The notes under the pieces were generated by a model. It was not told where the DNA came from. It worked only from the letters and a program-made list of their open reading frames with translations, and ran no database searches. A stretch of DNA of 64,000 bases from positions 62,001-126,000 of the forward strand of contig NZ_QXNY01000006.1 in NCBI RefSeq assembly GCF_003572205.1. The letters run 5' to 3'. The DNA comes from Algihabitans albus (GTDB lineage: Bacteria; Pseudomonadota; Alphaproteobacteria; Kiloniellales; DSM-21159). Both the position numbers and the translations under genes were made by a program. Shown here piece by piece: positions 17,602 to 26,881 of this stretch; the first letter of the stretch is position 1; every line of letters begins with the position of its first letter.

Positions 17602-18770
17602 TCCGGCCGGTAGGAAAGGGCCACTGTCCCGGCGCCTACAACCCGATGGACTCGGGGGACGGACTGCTGGTGCGCGTGCGGCCGCATCTCGGCCACCTGG
17701 AGGCGAAGCAGGCGTTCGGCCTCGCGGAAGCGGCCCGGCGCCACGGCAACGGCGTGATCGACTTGACCAGCCGTGCCAACCTCCAGATCCGGGGGGTGCG
17801 CGCCGCCAGCCACCCGGCTTTGCTGCGTGATCTCGATGGTTTGGGACTGCTTGACGCCCATCCGATGCTGGAGTCTCGGCGCAATCTGGTGGTGACGCCG
17901 CTTTGGCGCGACGGCGACGAGACCCTGCGCATCGCCGAAGCCCTGACCGCGCGCCTGCCGGAGTTGCCGGACTTGCCGCCCAAGTTCGGCTTTGCGGTGG
18001 ATGCCGGTCTTCGGCCGCTCCTGAGCGGAGTGTCCGCGGACATTCGCGTCGAGCGCGCAGCGGGCGGCCCGGACGCGGGTCTCGTCGTCCGGGCCGACGG
18101 GGCACCGCAAGGTCAGCTGGTCGGTCTTGAACGGGCGGTGCCGGCCATCATCGCCCTGGCTCGTTGGTTTGCCGACAGCGGAGGAGCGGAGGCCGGCCGC
18201 ATGGCGCGCCACCTGCGCCATCGGCGACTGCCCGACGGCCTGGCGCAACGGTCTGCGGCGCCTCCGGCCCCGCCTCTGGAACCGGGATCCCTTCAGCTTG
18301 CGGCAGGCGGGCTCGGCTTTGCCTACGGCGTGCCTTTCGGCCAGATTCCGGCGGCCGCGCTCGACAAGCTGCTTCAGCGCAGCGGCGCCGCGGCGCTGCG
18401 GGTGACGCCCTGGCGGGTACTTCTGCTTGAGGCGGCCCGACCGGTGCAGGTCGCTCCCTTCATCGAGAGGTCCGGCGATCCCCTGATGACCGTCGATGCC
18501 TGTCCCGGCGCGCCGGCCTGCGCAAGCGCCACGGTCGACACGCGCGCTCTGGCGCAGTCCCTGGCCGCAGAGTGGGGTTCCTCTCGAGCCGGCCGGCGCC
18601 TGCACGTCTCGGGCTGTGCCAAGGGCTGCGCGCGGCCGCGATCTGCAGCCGTGACTCTGGTCGGGCGGGACGGCGCCTTCGATCTGGTGCGGGACGGTTG
18701 CGCCTGGGATGCGCCGGAGGAGCGGGGCTTGACGCCCGGCAGCCTGCTTGAGCGTCACGGAGTTCTCTGA
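17598..18770 (+). CDS. cobG: Precorrin-3B synthase (oxygen-dependent)
   Basis: The 390-residue sulfite-reductase-like enzyme uses O2 and an Fe-S centre to make precorrin-3B, the step that defines the aerobic pathway. Ferredoxin-like half-domains have KGHCPGAYNPM at the N-terminus and SRANLQIRG near 55-63. The [4Fe-4S] cysteines lie in CPGAPAC (about 301-307) and SGCAKGC (about 337-343). It overlaps cobN and its last base is the first base of cobH. Length is typical. Confidence 0.93.
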   Translation: MIRPVGKGHCPGAYNPMDSGDGLLVRVRPHLGHLEAKQAFGLAEAARRHGNGVIDLTSRANLQIRGVRAASHPALLRDLDGLGLLDAHPMLESRRNLVVTPLWRDGDETLRIAEALTARLPELPDLPPKFGFAVDAGLRPLLSGVSADIRVERAAGGPDAGLVVRADGAPQGQLVGLERAVPAIIALARWFADSGGAEAGRMARHLRHRRLPDGLAQRSAAPPAPPLEPGSLQLAAGGLGFAYGVPFGQIPAAALDKLLQRSGAAALRVTPWRVLLLEAARPVQVAPFIERSGDPLMTVDACPGAPACASATVDTRALAQSLAAEWGSSRAGRRLHVSGCAKGCARPRSAAVTLVGRDGAFDLVRDGCAWDAPEERGLTPGSLLERHGVL

Positions 18771-19399
18771 TGCCGCATCTCTACGAGACCGACGGCGCGG
18801 CGATCTACAGGCAGTCCTTCGCCACCATCCGGGCCGAAGCTGCGCTGGCCGACTTCGCATCCGAGGAGGAACCGCTGGCGGTCCGCATGATCCATGCCGC
18901 CGGGATGGTGGAGCTCGCGCCGCACATTCGCTTTTCCCAGGGCTTCGTGGCTGCCGCGCGTGCGGCGCTGGAGGGCGGGGCGCCGATCCTGTGCGACGTC
19001 CGCATGGTCGGCGAGGGCGTGACCCGCACCCGCCTGCCGGCCGGCAACAGGGTGATCTGCACCCTGCAGGATCCCCGGGTGCCCGATCTCGCCCAGACGC
19101 TGAACACGACCCGCTCGGCCGCCGCCCTGGAGCTGTGGCGCCCGCACCTCGCCGGCGCTCTGGTGGCCATCGGCAACGCGCCGACGGCTCTCTTTCATCT
19201 GTTGAACATGCTGGAGGACCCGGTCTGTCCGCGCCCGGCCGCGATCGTCGGCTGCCCGGTCGGCTTCGTCGGCGCCGCCGAGTCCAAGGCGGCGCTTTGG
19301 GCGGACCAACCGGTTCCCTGCTGCCTGGTCGAGGGCAGGCTGGGCGGCAGCGCCATGACCGTGGCCGCAGTCAATGCCATCGCGAGCCGCAGCGAATGA
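18770..19399 (+). CDS. cobH: Precorrin-8X methylmutase
   Basis: The 209-residue isomerase moves the C-11 methyl to C-12, giving hydrogenobyrinic acid. Visible motifs are MIHAAGMVELAPHIRFS (about 41-57, with the catalytic His in IHAAGM), ILCDVRMVGEGVTR, and VGCPVGFVGAAESKAAL (about 161-177). It overlaps cobG and cobI by one and four bases. Size is standard. Confidence 0.95.
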   Translation: MPHLYETDGAAIYRQSFATIRAEAALADFASEEEPLAVRMIHAAGMVELAPHIRFSQGFVAAARAALEGGAPILCDVRMVGEGVTRTRLPAGNRVICTLQDPRVPDLAQTLNTTRSAAALELWRPHLAGALVAIGNAPTALFHLLNMLEDPVCPRPAAIVGCPVGFVGAAESKAALWADQPVPCCLVEGRLGGSAMTVAAVNAIASRSE

Positions 19400-20139
19400 A
19401 CAGGAAGCCGGCGGATTGCGGCACCCTCTACGGCTTGGGTCTGGGCCCCGGCGCCCCCGATCTCATGACTGTGCGTGCGGACCGCTTGCTGCGTGGCGCC
19501 CGACATCTCGCCTTCTTCCGCAAGGCCGGGCGGCCCGGTCAGGCCCGTCAGATCGTCGAGGGACTTTTGCCCGAGGGTGTCCGCGAGTACCCGCTGGAAT
19601 ACCCCGTCACCACCGAAATTCCCTTCGACAGCCCAAGCTATAAAGGCATCCTGGCGGCGTTCTACGCGGAGTGCTGCGACCGTCTAAAGGCTCTGGCGCG
19701 GACCGGTGAAGACGTCGTCGTGCTCTGCGAAGGCGATCCCTTCTTCTACGGCTCCTTCATGCATCTCTACACGCGCCTGAGGGACAGCCTGCCGATCCAG
19801 GTGGTGCCGGCGATCACCGGGATGTCGGCGGCTTGGACGGCCACCGGCCTGCCGATGACCTGGGGCGACGACATGCTGACCGTTCTGACCGGGACGCTGC
19901 CCGAAACGGAGCTGGTACGGCGTATGGCCGAAAGCGACGCCCTGGTCGTCATGAAGGTGGGCCGCAACCTGCCGCGCGTAAGGGACGCTCTGGCCAGGAC
20001 CGGCCGTCTGGAGTCGGCTTGGTTGGTCGAGAACGCGAGCATGGCCAACCAGCGGGTCGTGAAGCTCAGCGAGGCCGAGCAGCTCAGCGCCCCGTATTTC
20101 TCCATCGTTCTGGTTCACGGCCAGGGGCGGCGCCCGTGA
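19396..20139 (+). CDS. cobI: Precorrin-2 C20-methyltransferase
   Basis: The 247-residue SAM-dependent tetrapyrrole methylase has the N-terminal YGLGLGPGAPDLMTVRA loop (about 10-26), the central VVLCEGDPFFYGSFMHLY motif (about 113-130) and PAITGMSAAWTATGLPMTWGDD, which are CobI/CbiL hallmarks. It methylates C-20 of precorrin-2 to precorrin-3A. ATG 19396 overlaps the cobH stop; the stop overlaps the cobJ GTG. Confidence 0.94.
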   Translation: MNRKPADCGTLYGLGLGPGAPDLMTVRADRLLRGARHLAFFRKAGRPGQARQIVEGLLPEGVREYPLEYPVTTEIPFDSPSYKGILAAFYAECCDRLKALARTGEDVVVLCEGDPFFYGSFMHLYTRLRDSLPIQVVPAITGMSAAWTATGLPMTWGDDMLTVLTGTLPETELVRRMAESDALVVMKVGRNLPRVRDALARTGRLESAWLVENASMANQRVVKLSEAEQLSAPYFSIVLVHGQGRRP

Positions 20140-20903
20140 CCGGATGGCTGGCCGTCGCGGGGCTCGGACCCGGTGCCGAGGCGCTGGTCACGCCGGAGGT
20201 GACGGAGGCCTTGGCCAGGGCCAGTGACCTCGTGGGTTATGCGCCTTATGTCGACCGCGTCGCCCCGCGCAGCGACTTGCTGCGTCACGCCTCCGACAAC
20301 CGCGTGGAGTTGGAGCGCGCGCGACTCGCTCTCGAACTTGCCGCCGCCGGACGGCGCGTCGTCCTGGTCTCCTCCGGCGATCCGGGTGTCTTCGCGATGG
20401 CCGCGGCGGTTTTCGAGGCGCTCGAGGCCGGGCCCGCGGCCTGGCGCGGCCTGGACATCCGCGTGCTGCCCGGCGTGACGGCGATGCTGGCCGCAGCCGC
20501 GCGGGCCGGCGCTCCCCTGGGTCACGACTTCTGCACCCTCAACCTTTCCGACAACCTGAAGCCCTGGTCCCTGATAGAGACGCGCTTGCGCCTGGCGGTG
20601 GAAGCCGACTTCGCGATCGCGCTCTACAATCCCCGCTCCCAGGCGCGGCCGGAAGGTTTCGCCCGTGCTCTTGCGCTGCTGCAGGCCATCTGCCGAGACG
20701 CCCGCCCGGTGATCTTCGCGCGGGCCGTCTCGACCGGGGCCGAAAGTCTCCGCGTCCTCCGCCTGCCCGATGCGACACCGGAGTTGGCCGACATGCGCAC
20801 CCTGGTGATCGTCGGCTCCAGCCAGACCCGCGTGATCGACCGGCCGGCGGGGCCGTTGGTCTATACACCGCGTTCGGCTGCGGTCCCGGCGGAGGCTTCA
20901 TGA
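20136..20903 (+). CDS. cobJ: Precorrin-3B C17-methyltransferase
   Basis: The 255-residue tetrapyrrole methylase performs ring contraction and C-17 methylation. Diagnostic segments are VAGLGPGAEALVTPEV, ASDLVGYAPYVDR (about 29-41), VSSGDPGVFAMAAAVFE and LGHDFCTLNLSDNLKPW (about 128-144). The start is GTG 20136. Its last 43 nt overlap the 3' end of cobK on the opposite strand, an antisense overlap inside the operon. Confidence 0.95.
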   Translation: MTGWLAVAGLGPGAEALVTPEVTEALARASDLVGYAPYVDRVAPRSDLLRHASDNRVELERARLALELAAAGRRVVLVSSGDPGVFAMAAAVFEALEAGPAAWRGLDIRVLPGVTAMLAAAARAGAPLGHDFCTLNLSDNLKPWSLIETRLRLAVEADFAIALYNPRSQARPEGFARALALLQAICRDARPVIFARAVSTGAESLRVLRLPDATPELADMRTLVIVGSSQTRVIDRPAGPLVYTPRSAAVPAEAS

Positions 20904-21631
20904 TCCAGCCACGCGCAGACCGCCGCGACGCTCTCGACCTCCCGACGCGCCGGCAGCGGCGGCCGCGCCACCAGGATCACGCGCAGAGCCAGCGCCCGTG
21001 CCGCCGTCAGCTTGGCCACGGCGCCACTGCCGCCGGCGTTTTTCGCCACCAGCAGGGAAATGCGATGCCGCCGCAGCAGGTCCGTGTCTTCCGGCACGGA
21101 GAAGGGGCCGCGGGAGATGACGAGGCTGTGGTCCGGCAGGGGCGGGGGGCGCTCCGGTTCATCCACGAGACGCAGGAGATAGTGGTGCTGGGGCTGTTCC
21201 GCGAAGGCGGCCAGCGGTTGACGGCCGACCGCCAGCATGACGCGTCGCGCCGGTCCTGCCAGAGCCGCCACGGCGGCCGGGATATCCGGCACCTCCAGCC
21301 AGTCGTCGCCCTCCTGCGGCCTCCAGGGCGGCCGGGTGAGCCCGAGCAGCGGGACTCCGGCCTCCGCGCTTGCGATCACCGCATTACGGCTGATCTGGGC
21401 CGCGAAGGGGTGGGTGGCGTCGATCACATGAGTCACGCGCCTGTCGCGCAGGTAGGCCGCCAAGCCGTCGGCGCCGCCAAAGCCGCCGACGCGGCAGGGC
21501 AGGGGCTGACGGCGCGGCCGGGCCACGCGGCCGGCGTAGGACAGCGTGGCCGTCAGACCGCGCGCCGCCAGCTCCCGCGCCAGTTCGCTTGCTTCGCTGG
21601 TTCCGCCGAGAACGAGCAGGTTGGGTGTCAT
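20861..21631 (-). CDS. cobK: Precorrin-6A reductase, antisense inside the cob operon
   Basis: The 256-residue NADPH-dependent precorrin-6A reductase has the N-terminal LVLGGTSEASELARELAARG nucleotide-binding motif, VIDATHPFAAQIS (about 69-81), and ISLLVAKNAGGSGAVAKL near the C-terminus. It is the only minus-strand gene among plus-strand cob genes. Its 3' end overlaps cobJ by 43 nt. Its ATG (21631 to 21629) and the cobL ATG (21630) share the palindrome CATG. No good ribosome binding site precedes it, and its promoter would have to lie inside cobL. Confidence 0.94.
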   Translation of the reverse strand: MTPNLLVLGGTSEASELARELAARGLTATLSYAGRVARPRRQPLPCRVGGFGGADGLAAYLRDRRVTHVIDATHPFAAQISRNAVIASAEAGVPLLGLTRPPWRPQEGDDWLEVPDIPAAVAALAGPARRVMLAVGRQPLAAFAEQPQHHYLLRLVDEPERPPPLPDHSLVISRGPFSVPEDTDLLRRHRISLLVAKNAGGSGAVAKLTAARALALRVILVARPPLPARREVESVAAVCAWLDHEASAGTAAERGV

Positions 21632-22829
21632 GGTTGAGGTTCCGTGGCTGACCATCGTGGGCCTGGGCGAAGATGGCGCCGAAGGCTTGTCTCCCGCAAG
21701 CCGCAAGGCGCTGGAGGCGGCCGAGGCGATCTTCGGTGCACCGCGTCACCTCGATCTTCTGCCGGACATCGCTGGCCGCAGAGTCGCCTGGCCCGCGCCC
21801 TTCGCCGAAGGTATCCCGAGACTGTTGGAATGGCGCGGCCGACCCGTTGCCGTGCTGGCGTCCGGCGATCCCTTCTGGCATGGCGCCGGCAGCGTTCTGG
21901 CGCGCCACCTGGAGGCTGCCGAGTGGACGGCCCTGCCGGCTCCCTCGACGCTGTCGCTGGCTGCGGCTCGGCTCGGCTGGCCGCTGGAGACGACGGCTTG
22001 CCTGGGCCTGCACGCCGCCCCCCTTGCCCGCCTGCGTCCGCATCTGAGCCCAGGGGCCAAGCTGCTGGTCCTGCTGCGCGACGGCGCGGCCGTGGGGCAA
22101 CTCGCCGCGTGGCTGACCGAGGTCGGCTTCGGTCCGACGCTCATGACGGTGATGGAGGCCCTGGGCGGACCGCGCGAGCGCCTGCGCCGCACGACGGCCG
22201 AGGCGATGGATCTGACCGATATCGCCCATCCGGTCTGCGTCGCCCTGGACGCGGCGGGCGCCGGACCGGCGGTTCCCGGGGCATCCGGCCGACCCGACGC
22301 GTTGTTCGAGCATGACGGGCAGATCACCAAGCGCCCCTTGCGCGCGCTCTCGCTCTCGGCGCTTGCCCCTGCCGCCGGCGAATACCTATGGGACATCGGG
22401 GCCGGTGCCGGCTCTATCGGGATCGAGTGGTTGCTGTCTCATCCCGCGAACGGAGCGACGGCCATCGAGTCGCAACCCGATCGCGCCGCGCGCATCCGCG
22501 CCAACGCCTACAGACTGGGCGTGGACCGGTTGAACCTGATCGTCGGCGAGGCCCCCTCGGCTCTGGAAAACCTGCCCGACCCGGATGCCGTCTTCATCGG
22601 CGGTGGCCTGTCGGAGGCGCTGCTGTCCGATCTTTTTCGACGCCTGCCCGAAGGAACCCGGCTGGTGGCCAATGCCGTCACCCTGGAGTCCGAGGCGCTG
22701 CTCATGGCCTGGCAGGCCTGCAAGGGCGGCGGCCTTCTGCGCGTCTGCCTGTCGGAGGCGGCGCCGCTCGGCGCCAGACGCGGCTGGCGCGCCGCCTATC
22801 CCCTGGTGCAGTGGAGCGTGACGCTATGA
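21630..22829 (+). CDS. cobL: Precorrin-6B methylase CobL (CbiE-CbiT fusion)
   Basis: The 399-residue bifunctional enzyme methylates C-5 and C-15 and decarboxylates C-12. The N-terminal tetrapyrrole methylase half starts with LTIVGLGEDGAEGLSPASR (about 7-25). The C-terminal class I methyltransferase half has DIGAGAGSIGIEWL (about 254-267), preceded by DGQITKRPLRAL. Its start is head-to-head with cobK, sharing CATG. It overlaps cobE by an ATGA. Fusion of CbiE and CbiT is normal in the aerobic pathway. Confidence 0.94.
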   Translation: MVEVPWLTIVGLGEDGAEGLSPASRKALEAAEAIFGAPRHLDLLPDIAGRRVAWPAPFAEGIPRLLEWRGRPVAVLASGDPFWHGAGSVLARHLEAAEWTALPAPSTLSLAAARLGWPLETTACLGLHAAPLARLRPHLSPGAKLLVLLRDGAAVGQLAAWLTEVGFGPTLMTVMEALGGPRERLRRTTAEAMDLTDIAHPVCVALDAAGAGPAVPGASGRPDALFEHDGQITKRPLRALSLSALAPAAGEYLWDIGAGAGSIGIEWLLSHPANGATAIESQPDRAARIRANAYRLGVDRLNLIVGEAPSALENLPDPDAVFIGGGLSEALLSDLFRRLPEGTRLVANAVTLESEALLMAWQACKGGGLLRVCLSEAAPLGARRGWRAAYPLVQWSVTL

Positions 22830-23194
22830 TCGTGGCGGGATTCGGCTTTCGCGGTTCGGCCACGCCGGAAAGTCTGCGCGATGCCTTGGACCAAGCCGCC
22901 GGCGAACTTGCCGTAGCGGCCCTCTGCGCGCCGGACGACAAGGTTGAGTCAGAATGTCTGCTGACCTTGGCCCAGGCGCTGAGCCTTCCCGTCCGGCCGG
23001 TCGCCGCAGCTGCCGTGACGGAAACGGCGACCGCGACCCAAAGCCCTGAAGTCCTGAAGAGGCGCGGGACGGGCAGCGTTGCGGAGGCGACCGCTCTCGC
23101 CGGCGCGGGTCACGGTTCACGCTTGCTGTCGAAACGCTGCATCTCGGCGGATCGCCAGGCGACCTGCGCGATCGCCGAAGGGACCGCGAAATGA
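22826..23194 (+). CDS. cobE: Cobalamin biosynthesis protein CobE
   Basis: The 122-residue protein is a stand-alone CobE/CbiG C-terminal domain, recognised by [20 protein letters not shown] at the N-terminus and [13 protein letters not shown] (about 80-92). In the aerobic pathway its exact reaction is unclear, though it is required for full cobalamin synthesis in some bacteria. Overlaps link it to cobL and cobM. Size and context are typical. Confidence 0.88.
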   Translation: MIVAGFGFRGSATPESLRDALDQAAGELAVAALCAPDDKVESECLLTLAQALSLPVRPVAAAAVTETATATQSPEVLKRRGTGSVAEATALAGAGHGSRLLSKRCISADRQATCAIAEGTAK

Positions 23195-23976
23195 CCGTTC
23201 ATTTCATCGGTGCCGGCCCTGGCGCGCCCGAACTCCTCACTCTGCGCGGCCGTGACCTGATCGCCGCCTGCCCGGTATGCCTCTACGCCGGCTCCCTGGT
23301 ACCGCGGGAGGTGCTGGCCCATTGTCCGCCCGCCGCGCGCCTGGTCGACACGGCCCCGCTGGACCTGGAGGCTATCGTCGCGGAGTGCCGCGCCGCCCAC
23401 TTGCAGGGTCATGACGTGGCGCGGCTGCAGTCCGGCGATCTCTCGATCTGGTCGGCCATGGGCGAGCAGTTGCGCCGCCTGCGCGAGGAAGGCATTCCGG
23501 TCAGCGTCACGCCCGGGGTGCCGTCGTTCGCTGCGGCGGCGGCGGCTCTGGGCGTCGAGCTTACCTTGCCCGGACTGGCCCAATCTCTGGTGCTGACGCG
23601 CACGCCGGGCCGCGCCTCCGCCATGCCGCCGCGCGAGAGCTTGACCAACTTCGCGGCGACGGGCGCCACGCTGGCGATCCACCTGTCGATTCACAGGCTC
23701 GGGGAGATCGTGGCGGAGCTGGCTCCGGCCTATGGCGCCGCCTGTCCGGCCGCCGTGGTCTATCGGGCAAGCTGGCCGGAGGAGCGGGTCATCCGCGCCA
23801 CCCTGGCCACGCTCGAAGCGGCTGTCGGCGAGGGACTCGAGCGCACGGCGCTGATTCTCGTCGGGCCGGCGCTGGCGGCGGAGCGCTTCGAGGACAGCCG
23901 CCTCTACGCCGCCGACTACGACCGCCGCTTTCGGCCGTCTTCGGCCGGAGGAAACGGAACCGGCCGCGATGATTGA
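23191..23976 (+). CDS. cobM: Precorrin-4 C11-methyltransferase
   Basis: The 261-residue tetrapyrrole methylase has [22 protein letters not shown] (N-terminus), [13 protein letters not shown] (about 30-42), [16 protein letters not shown] (about 79-94) and [16 protein letters not shown]. These are specific to CobM/CbiF. It methylates C-11 of precorrin-4 to form precorrin-5. The stop lies 8 nt inside cobB. Confidence 0.95.
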   Translation: MTVHFIGAGPGAPELLTLRGRDLIAACPVCLYAGSLVPREVLAHCPPAARLVDTAPLDLEAIVAECRAAHLQGHDVARLQSGDLSIWSAMGEQLRRLREEGIPVSVTPGVPSFAAAAAALGVELTLPGLAQSLVLTRTPGRASAMPPRESLTNFAATGATLAIHLSIHRLGEIVAELAPAYGAACPAAVVYRASWPEERVIRATLATLEAAVGEGLERTALILVGPALAAERFEDSRLYAADYDRRFRPSSAGGNGTGRDD

Positions 23977-25288
23977 TCCCCCGGGCCTGATGATCTCCGC
24001 GCCCAGTTCGGGCAGCGGGAAAACCACGGTGATGCTGGGCCTGTTGCGCGCCTTCACCGAGGACGGGCTGAGCGTGCAACCCTTCAAGAGCGGGCCGGAC
24101 TACATCGACCCGGCCTTTCATCGGGCGGCCGCGGGGCGCCGCTCCTTCAACCTCGACAGTTGGGCGATGGACGCCGATCTGCTGGCGGCCATCGCGGCCA
24201 AGGCGGAGGGCGCGGATCTGGTCGTGGCCGAGGGGTCGATGGGCCTTTACGACGGGGTCGCCACTCGCGGCGCGACCGGGTGGGGCTCCAGCGCCGAGAC
24301 CGCCGACCGGATGGGCTGGCCGGTGTTGCTGGTGCTCGATGCCGGAGGACAGGCGCAGTCGGCGGCCGCCACCGCGCTGGGCTTCGCGCGCTACCGGGAA
24401 GACCTTCCCTTTGCCGGCGTCATCGTCAACCGCGTCGCCAGTCCCCGGCACGAGCGCCTGATCCGCCTGGGCATGGAGGGCGTGGGGCTGCCGGTTCTCG
24501 GCGTCCTGCCCCGCCGAGGCGACCTGACCTTGCCGGAACGTCACCTCGGGCTCGTTCAAGCCGTGGAGCATCCCGATCTGGACGAGGCCATCGCCGCCTA
24601 CGCGGCCTTTCTGCGCGCCCATGCCGACCTGCCCGCGATCCGCGCGGCCGCGGGCCGCAGAGCCGTCGCCGACGGCAAGTCCGGCCGGCTGCCCCGGCCG
24701 CCGGCCCAGCGCATCGCCCTGGCGCAGGATGCGGCCTTCTCCTTCACCTATCCGCATATCCTGGAAGGCTGGCGCGCCGCCGGTGCGGAGATCCAGCCTT
24801 TTTCGCCGCTGGCCGACGAAGCTCCCGATCCGGCGAGCGATCTCGTCTGGCTTCCCGGCGGTTATCCTGAACTGCACGCCGGAGCGCTGGCTGCGGCGAC
24901 GCGCTTTCGCAGCGGACTGCGGCAGCATGCGCGGACGCGGCCGGTGCATGGCGAATGTGGCGGCTACATGGTTTTGGGCCGGGCGCTGATCGACAAGGAC
25001 GGTGAGCGTCATCGCATGACCGACCTTCTCGGATTGGTCACCAGCTACGAAAAGCGCAGCTTCCATCTGGGCTATCGCGCGGCCGCCCTCACGGCCCCCA
25101 TGCCGGGTTTCCAGGCGGGTGCGCGGCTGCGTGGACACGAGTTTCACTACTCCACGATTCTGGAGCAGCCCGACGCGCCGCTGGCCCGCGTGAGCGATGC
25201 CGACGGCAATCCGGTCGCCGAAACGGGATCCACGCGCGGCGGCGTCACCGGCAGCTTCTTTCACGTGATCGCCGAGGCGGGCCGATGA
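23969..25288 (+). CDS. cobB: Hydrogenobyrinic acid a,c-diamide synthase
   Basis: The 439-residue ATP- and glutamine-dependent amidase acts on the a and c side chains before cobalt insertion. The N-terminal domain has [17 protein letters not shown] (about 10-26) and [14 protein letters not shown]. The C-terminal class I GATase domain has its Cys in [11 protein letters not shown] (about 328-338) and an EFHYS histidine (about 391-395). It provides the substrate of CobN. It overlaps both neighbours. Confidence 0.95.
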   Translation: MIDPPGLMISAPSSGSGKTTVMLGLLRAFTEDGLSVQPFKSGPDYIDPAFHRAAAGRRSFNLDSWAMDADLLAAIAAKAEGADLVVAEGSMGLYDGVATRGATGWGSSAETADRMGWPVLLVLDAGGQAQSAAATALGFARYREDLPFAGVIVNRVASPRHERLIRLGMEGVGLPVLGVLPRRGDLTLPERHLGLVQAVEHPDLDEAIAAYAAFLRAHADLPAIRAAAGRRAVADGKSGRLPRPPAQRIALAQDAAFSFTYPHILEGWRAAGAEIQPFSPLADEAPDPASDLVWLPGGYPELHAGALAAATRFRSGLRQHARTRPVHGECGGYMVLGRALIDKDGERHRMTDLLGLVTSYEKRSFHLGYRAAALTAPMPGFQAGARLRGHEFHYSTILEQPDAPLARVSDADGNPVAETGSTRGGVTGSFFHVIAEAGR

Positions 25289-26025
25289 CCGGCTTCGTCA
25301 GCTTCGTCGGCTCCGGCCCAGGCGATCCCGACCTGCTGACGCTCAAGGCGGTGAAGCGCCTGAAGGCGGCGGACGCCGTTCTCTTCGACGACCTCTCGGC
25401 CGGGCCGATCCTGGCCTATGCGCGCAGCGGCGCGGACCTGGTGGGGGTCGGCAAACGAGCCGGGCGCGTCTCGCCGAAACAGACTCATGTCAGCCGGTTG
25501 CTGGTCGACTATGCCGCCACCGGCGCCCGCGTTGTGCGGCTCAAATCCGGCGATGCCGGCATCTTCGGGCGGTTGGAGGAGGAACTGGTCGCCCTCCGGA
25601 CGGCGGGGATCGAACACGAGATCGTTCCCGGCGTGCCCTCGGCCTGTGCGGCGGCGGCGGCGGCCGGCATCCCCCTGACCCGGAGACTGACGGCGCGGCG
25701 GGTCCAGTTCGTGACCGGACACGATGCCAGCGGCGCTCTGCCCCGGGATATCGACCTGGGTCCCTTGGCCGATCCGGGAGCGACGACCGTGGTCTTCATG
25801 GGCCGGCGCACCTTTCCCGCGTTGGCCGAGGCGTTGCTCGACGCGGGGCTCGCGCCCGAAACGCCGGCGCTGCTCGCCGAGGCTGTCGGCCGGCCGGAGC
25901 AAAGCCTCTATCGCGGCACGGTGGCGGAGCTGGCAGCGAGACTGGCGGGGGAGCAAGGCACCGCGCCGGCCTTGATCCTCTACGGCCCGCTGGCCGAAAC
26001 CGATTCGGGAGACGACTTTGCGTGA
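25285..26025 (+). CDS. cobA: Uroporphyrinogen-III C-methyltransferase
   Basis: The 246-residue SUMT makes precorrin-2 from uroporphyrinogen III. Motifs are FVGSGPGDPDLLTLKAVKRL (about 6-25), DAVLFDDLSAG, VVRLKSGDAGIFGRLEEE (about 80-97) and PGVPSACAAAAAAGIPLTRR. It is a stand-alone CobA, not the CysG fusion. It is second to last in the operon although it encodes the first committed step. Its stop overlaps the cobF start. Confidence 0.95.
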   Translation: MTGFVSFVGSGPGDPDLLTLKAVKRLKAADAVLFDDLSAGPILAYARSGADLVGVGKRAGRVSPKQTHVSRLLVDYAATGARVVRLKSGDAGIFGRLEEELVALRTAGIEHEIVPGVPSACAAAAAAGIPLTRRLTARRVQFVTGHDASGALPRDIDLGPLADPGATTVVFMGRRTFPALAEALLDAGLAPETPALLAEAVGRPEQSLYRGTVAELAARLAGEQGTAPALILYGPLAETDSGDDFA

Positions 26026-26779
26026 GCTCGCGCTGATTGGGATCGGAACCGGCAACCCCGATCACCTGACGTATCAGGGCGCCGCGGCCATCAACGCGGC
26101 CGACCTGATCCTGATTCCGCGCAAGGGCGGAGACAAGGCGGATCTCGCCGATCTGCGCAAGCTCATTTGCGCGCGGGTGCTCACCAACCGCGCGGCCCGG
26201 GTTTTCGAGTTCGACCTGCCCCGGCGGGATCGAGACAACCCCGACTACGGCGCGGGCGTTCGCGACTGGCACGAGGCCATCGCCATGGCCTGGACCGAGG
26301 CCATCGCCGCCCAAACAGCGGCGCCGGAGCGGGTGGCGCTCCTGGTCTGGGGCGACCCCGCGCTTTACGACAGCTCCCTTCGCATCGCGCGGCGGTTCGA
26401 CCCTCCGCCGCGCCTGCGCGTCGTGCCCGGCATCACCGCGATCCAGGCGCTGACCGCCGCCCATGCGATCCCGCTCAACGAGATCGGCGCGCCGGTCCTG
26501 GTGACAACTGGGCGCCGGCTGCGCGACGGCGGCTGGCCGGAGGGGAGCGACACTCTGGTCGTGATGCTGGACGGCGACTGCGCTTTCCAAACTCTGCCGA
26601 GCGACGGTGCGACGATCTGGTGGGGTGCCTACCTGGGCATGGCCGAGGAACTGCTGTTCAGCGGGTCCTTGGCCGACGCCGGCCCGAAAATCGTGGCCGC
26701 CCGGGCGGCGGCGCGCGCGCGGCATGGCTGGATCATGGATATCTATCTGCTGCGCCGCAGACAAGCCTCGGCAACTTGA
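26018..26779 (+). CDS. cobF: Precorrin-6A synthase (deacetylating)
   Basis: The 253-residue tetrapyrrole methylase methylates C-1 and releases acetate, giving precorrin-6A. It is specific to the aerobic pathway. Motifs are LALIGIGTGNPDHLTYQG (about 4-21), AADLILIPRKGGDKADLADLR, VALLVWGDPALYDSSL (about 107-122) and VVPGITAIQALTAAHAIPLNE. The only start that keeps the N-terminal motif is TTG 26018, overlapping the end of cobA. It ends the operon; the next gene converges after 102 nt with no clear terminator. Confidence 0.93.
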   Translation: MRELALIGIGTGNPDHLTYQGAAAINAADLILIPRKGGDKADLADLRKLICARVLTNRAARVFEFDLPRRDRDNPDYGAGVRDWHEAIAMAWTEAIAAQTAAPERVALLVWGDPALYDSSLRIARRFDPPPRLRVVPGITAIQALTAAHAIPLNEIGAPVLVTTGRRLRDGGWPEGSDTLVVMLDGDCAFQTLPSDGATIWWGAYLGMAEELLFSGSLADAGPKIVAARAAARARHGWIMDIYLLRRRQASAT

Positions 26780-26881
26780 CGCCGGAGCGGCTTGCGACCC
26801 GGCTCGGGCCGAAAGGTCGCCTGACGACCGGTCTGGAAAGCGGGTCGGGGGTATGAGGCAGCTCTCCCCGCCGGAGACCTG

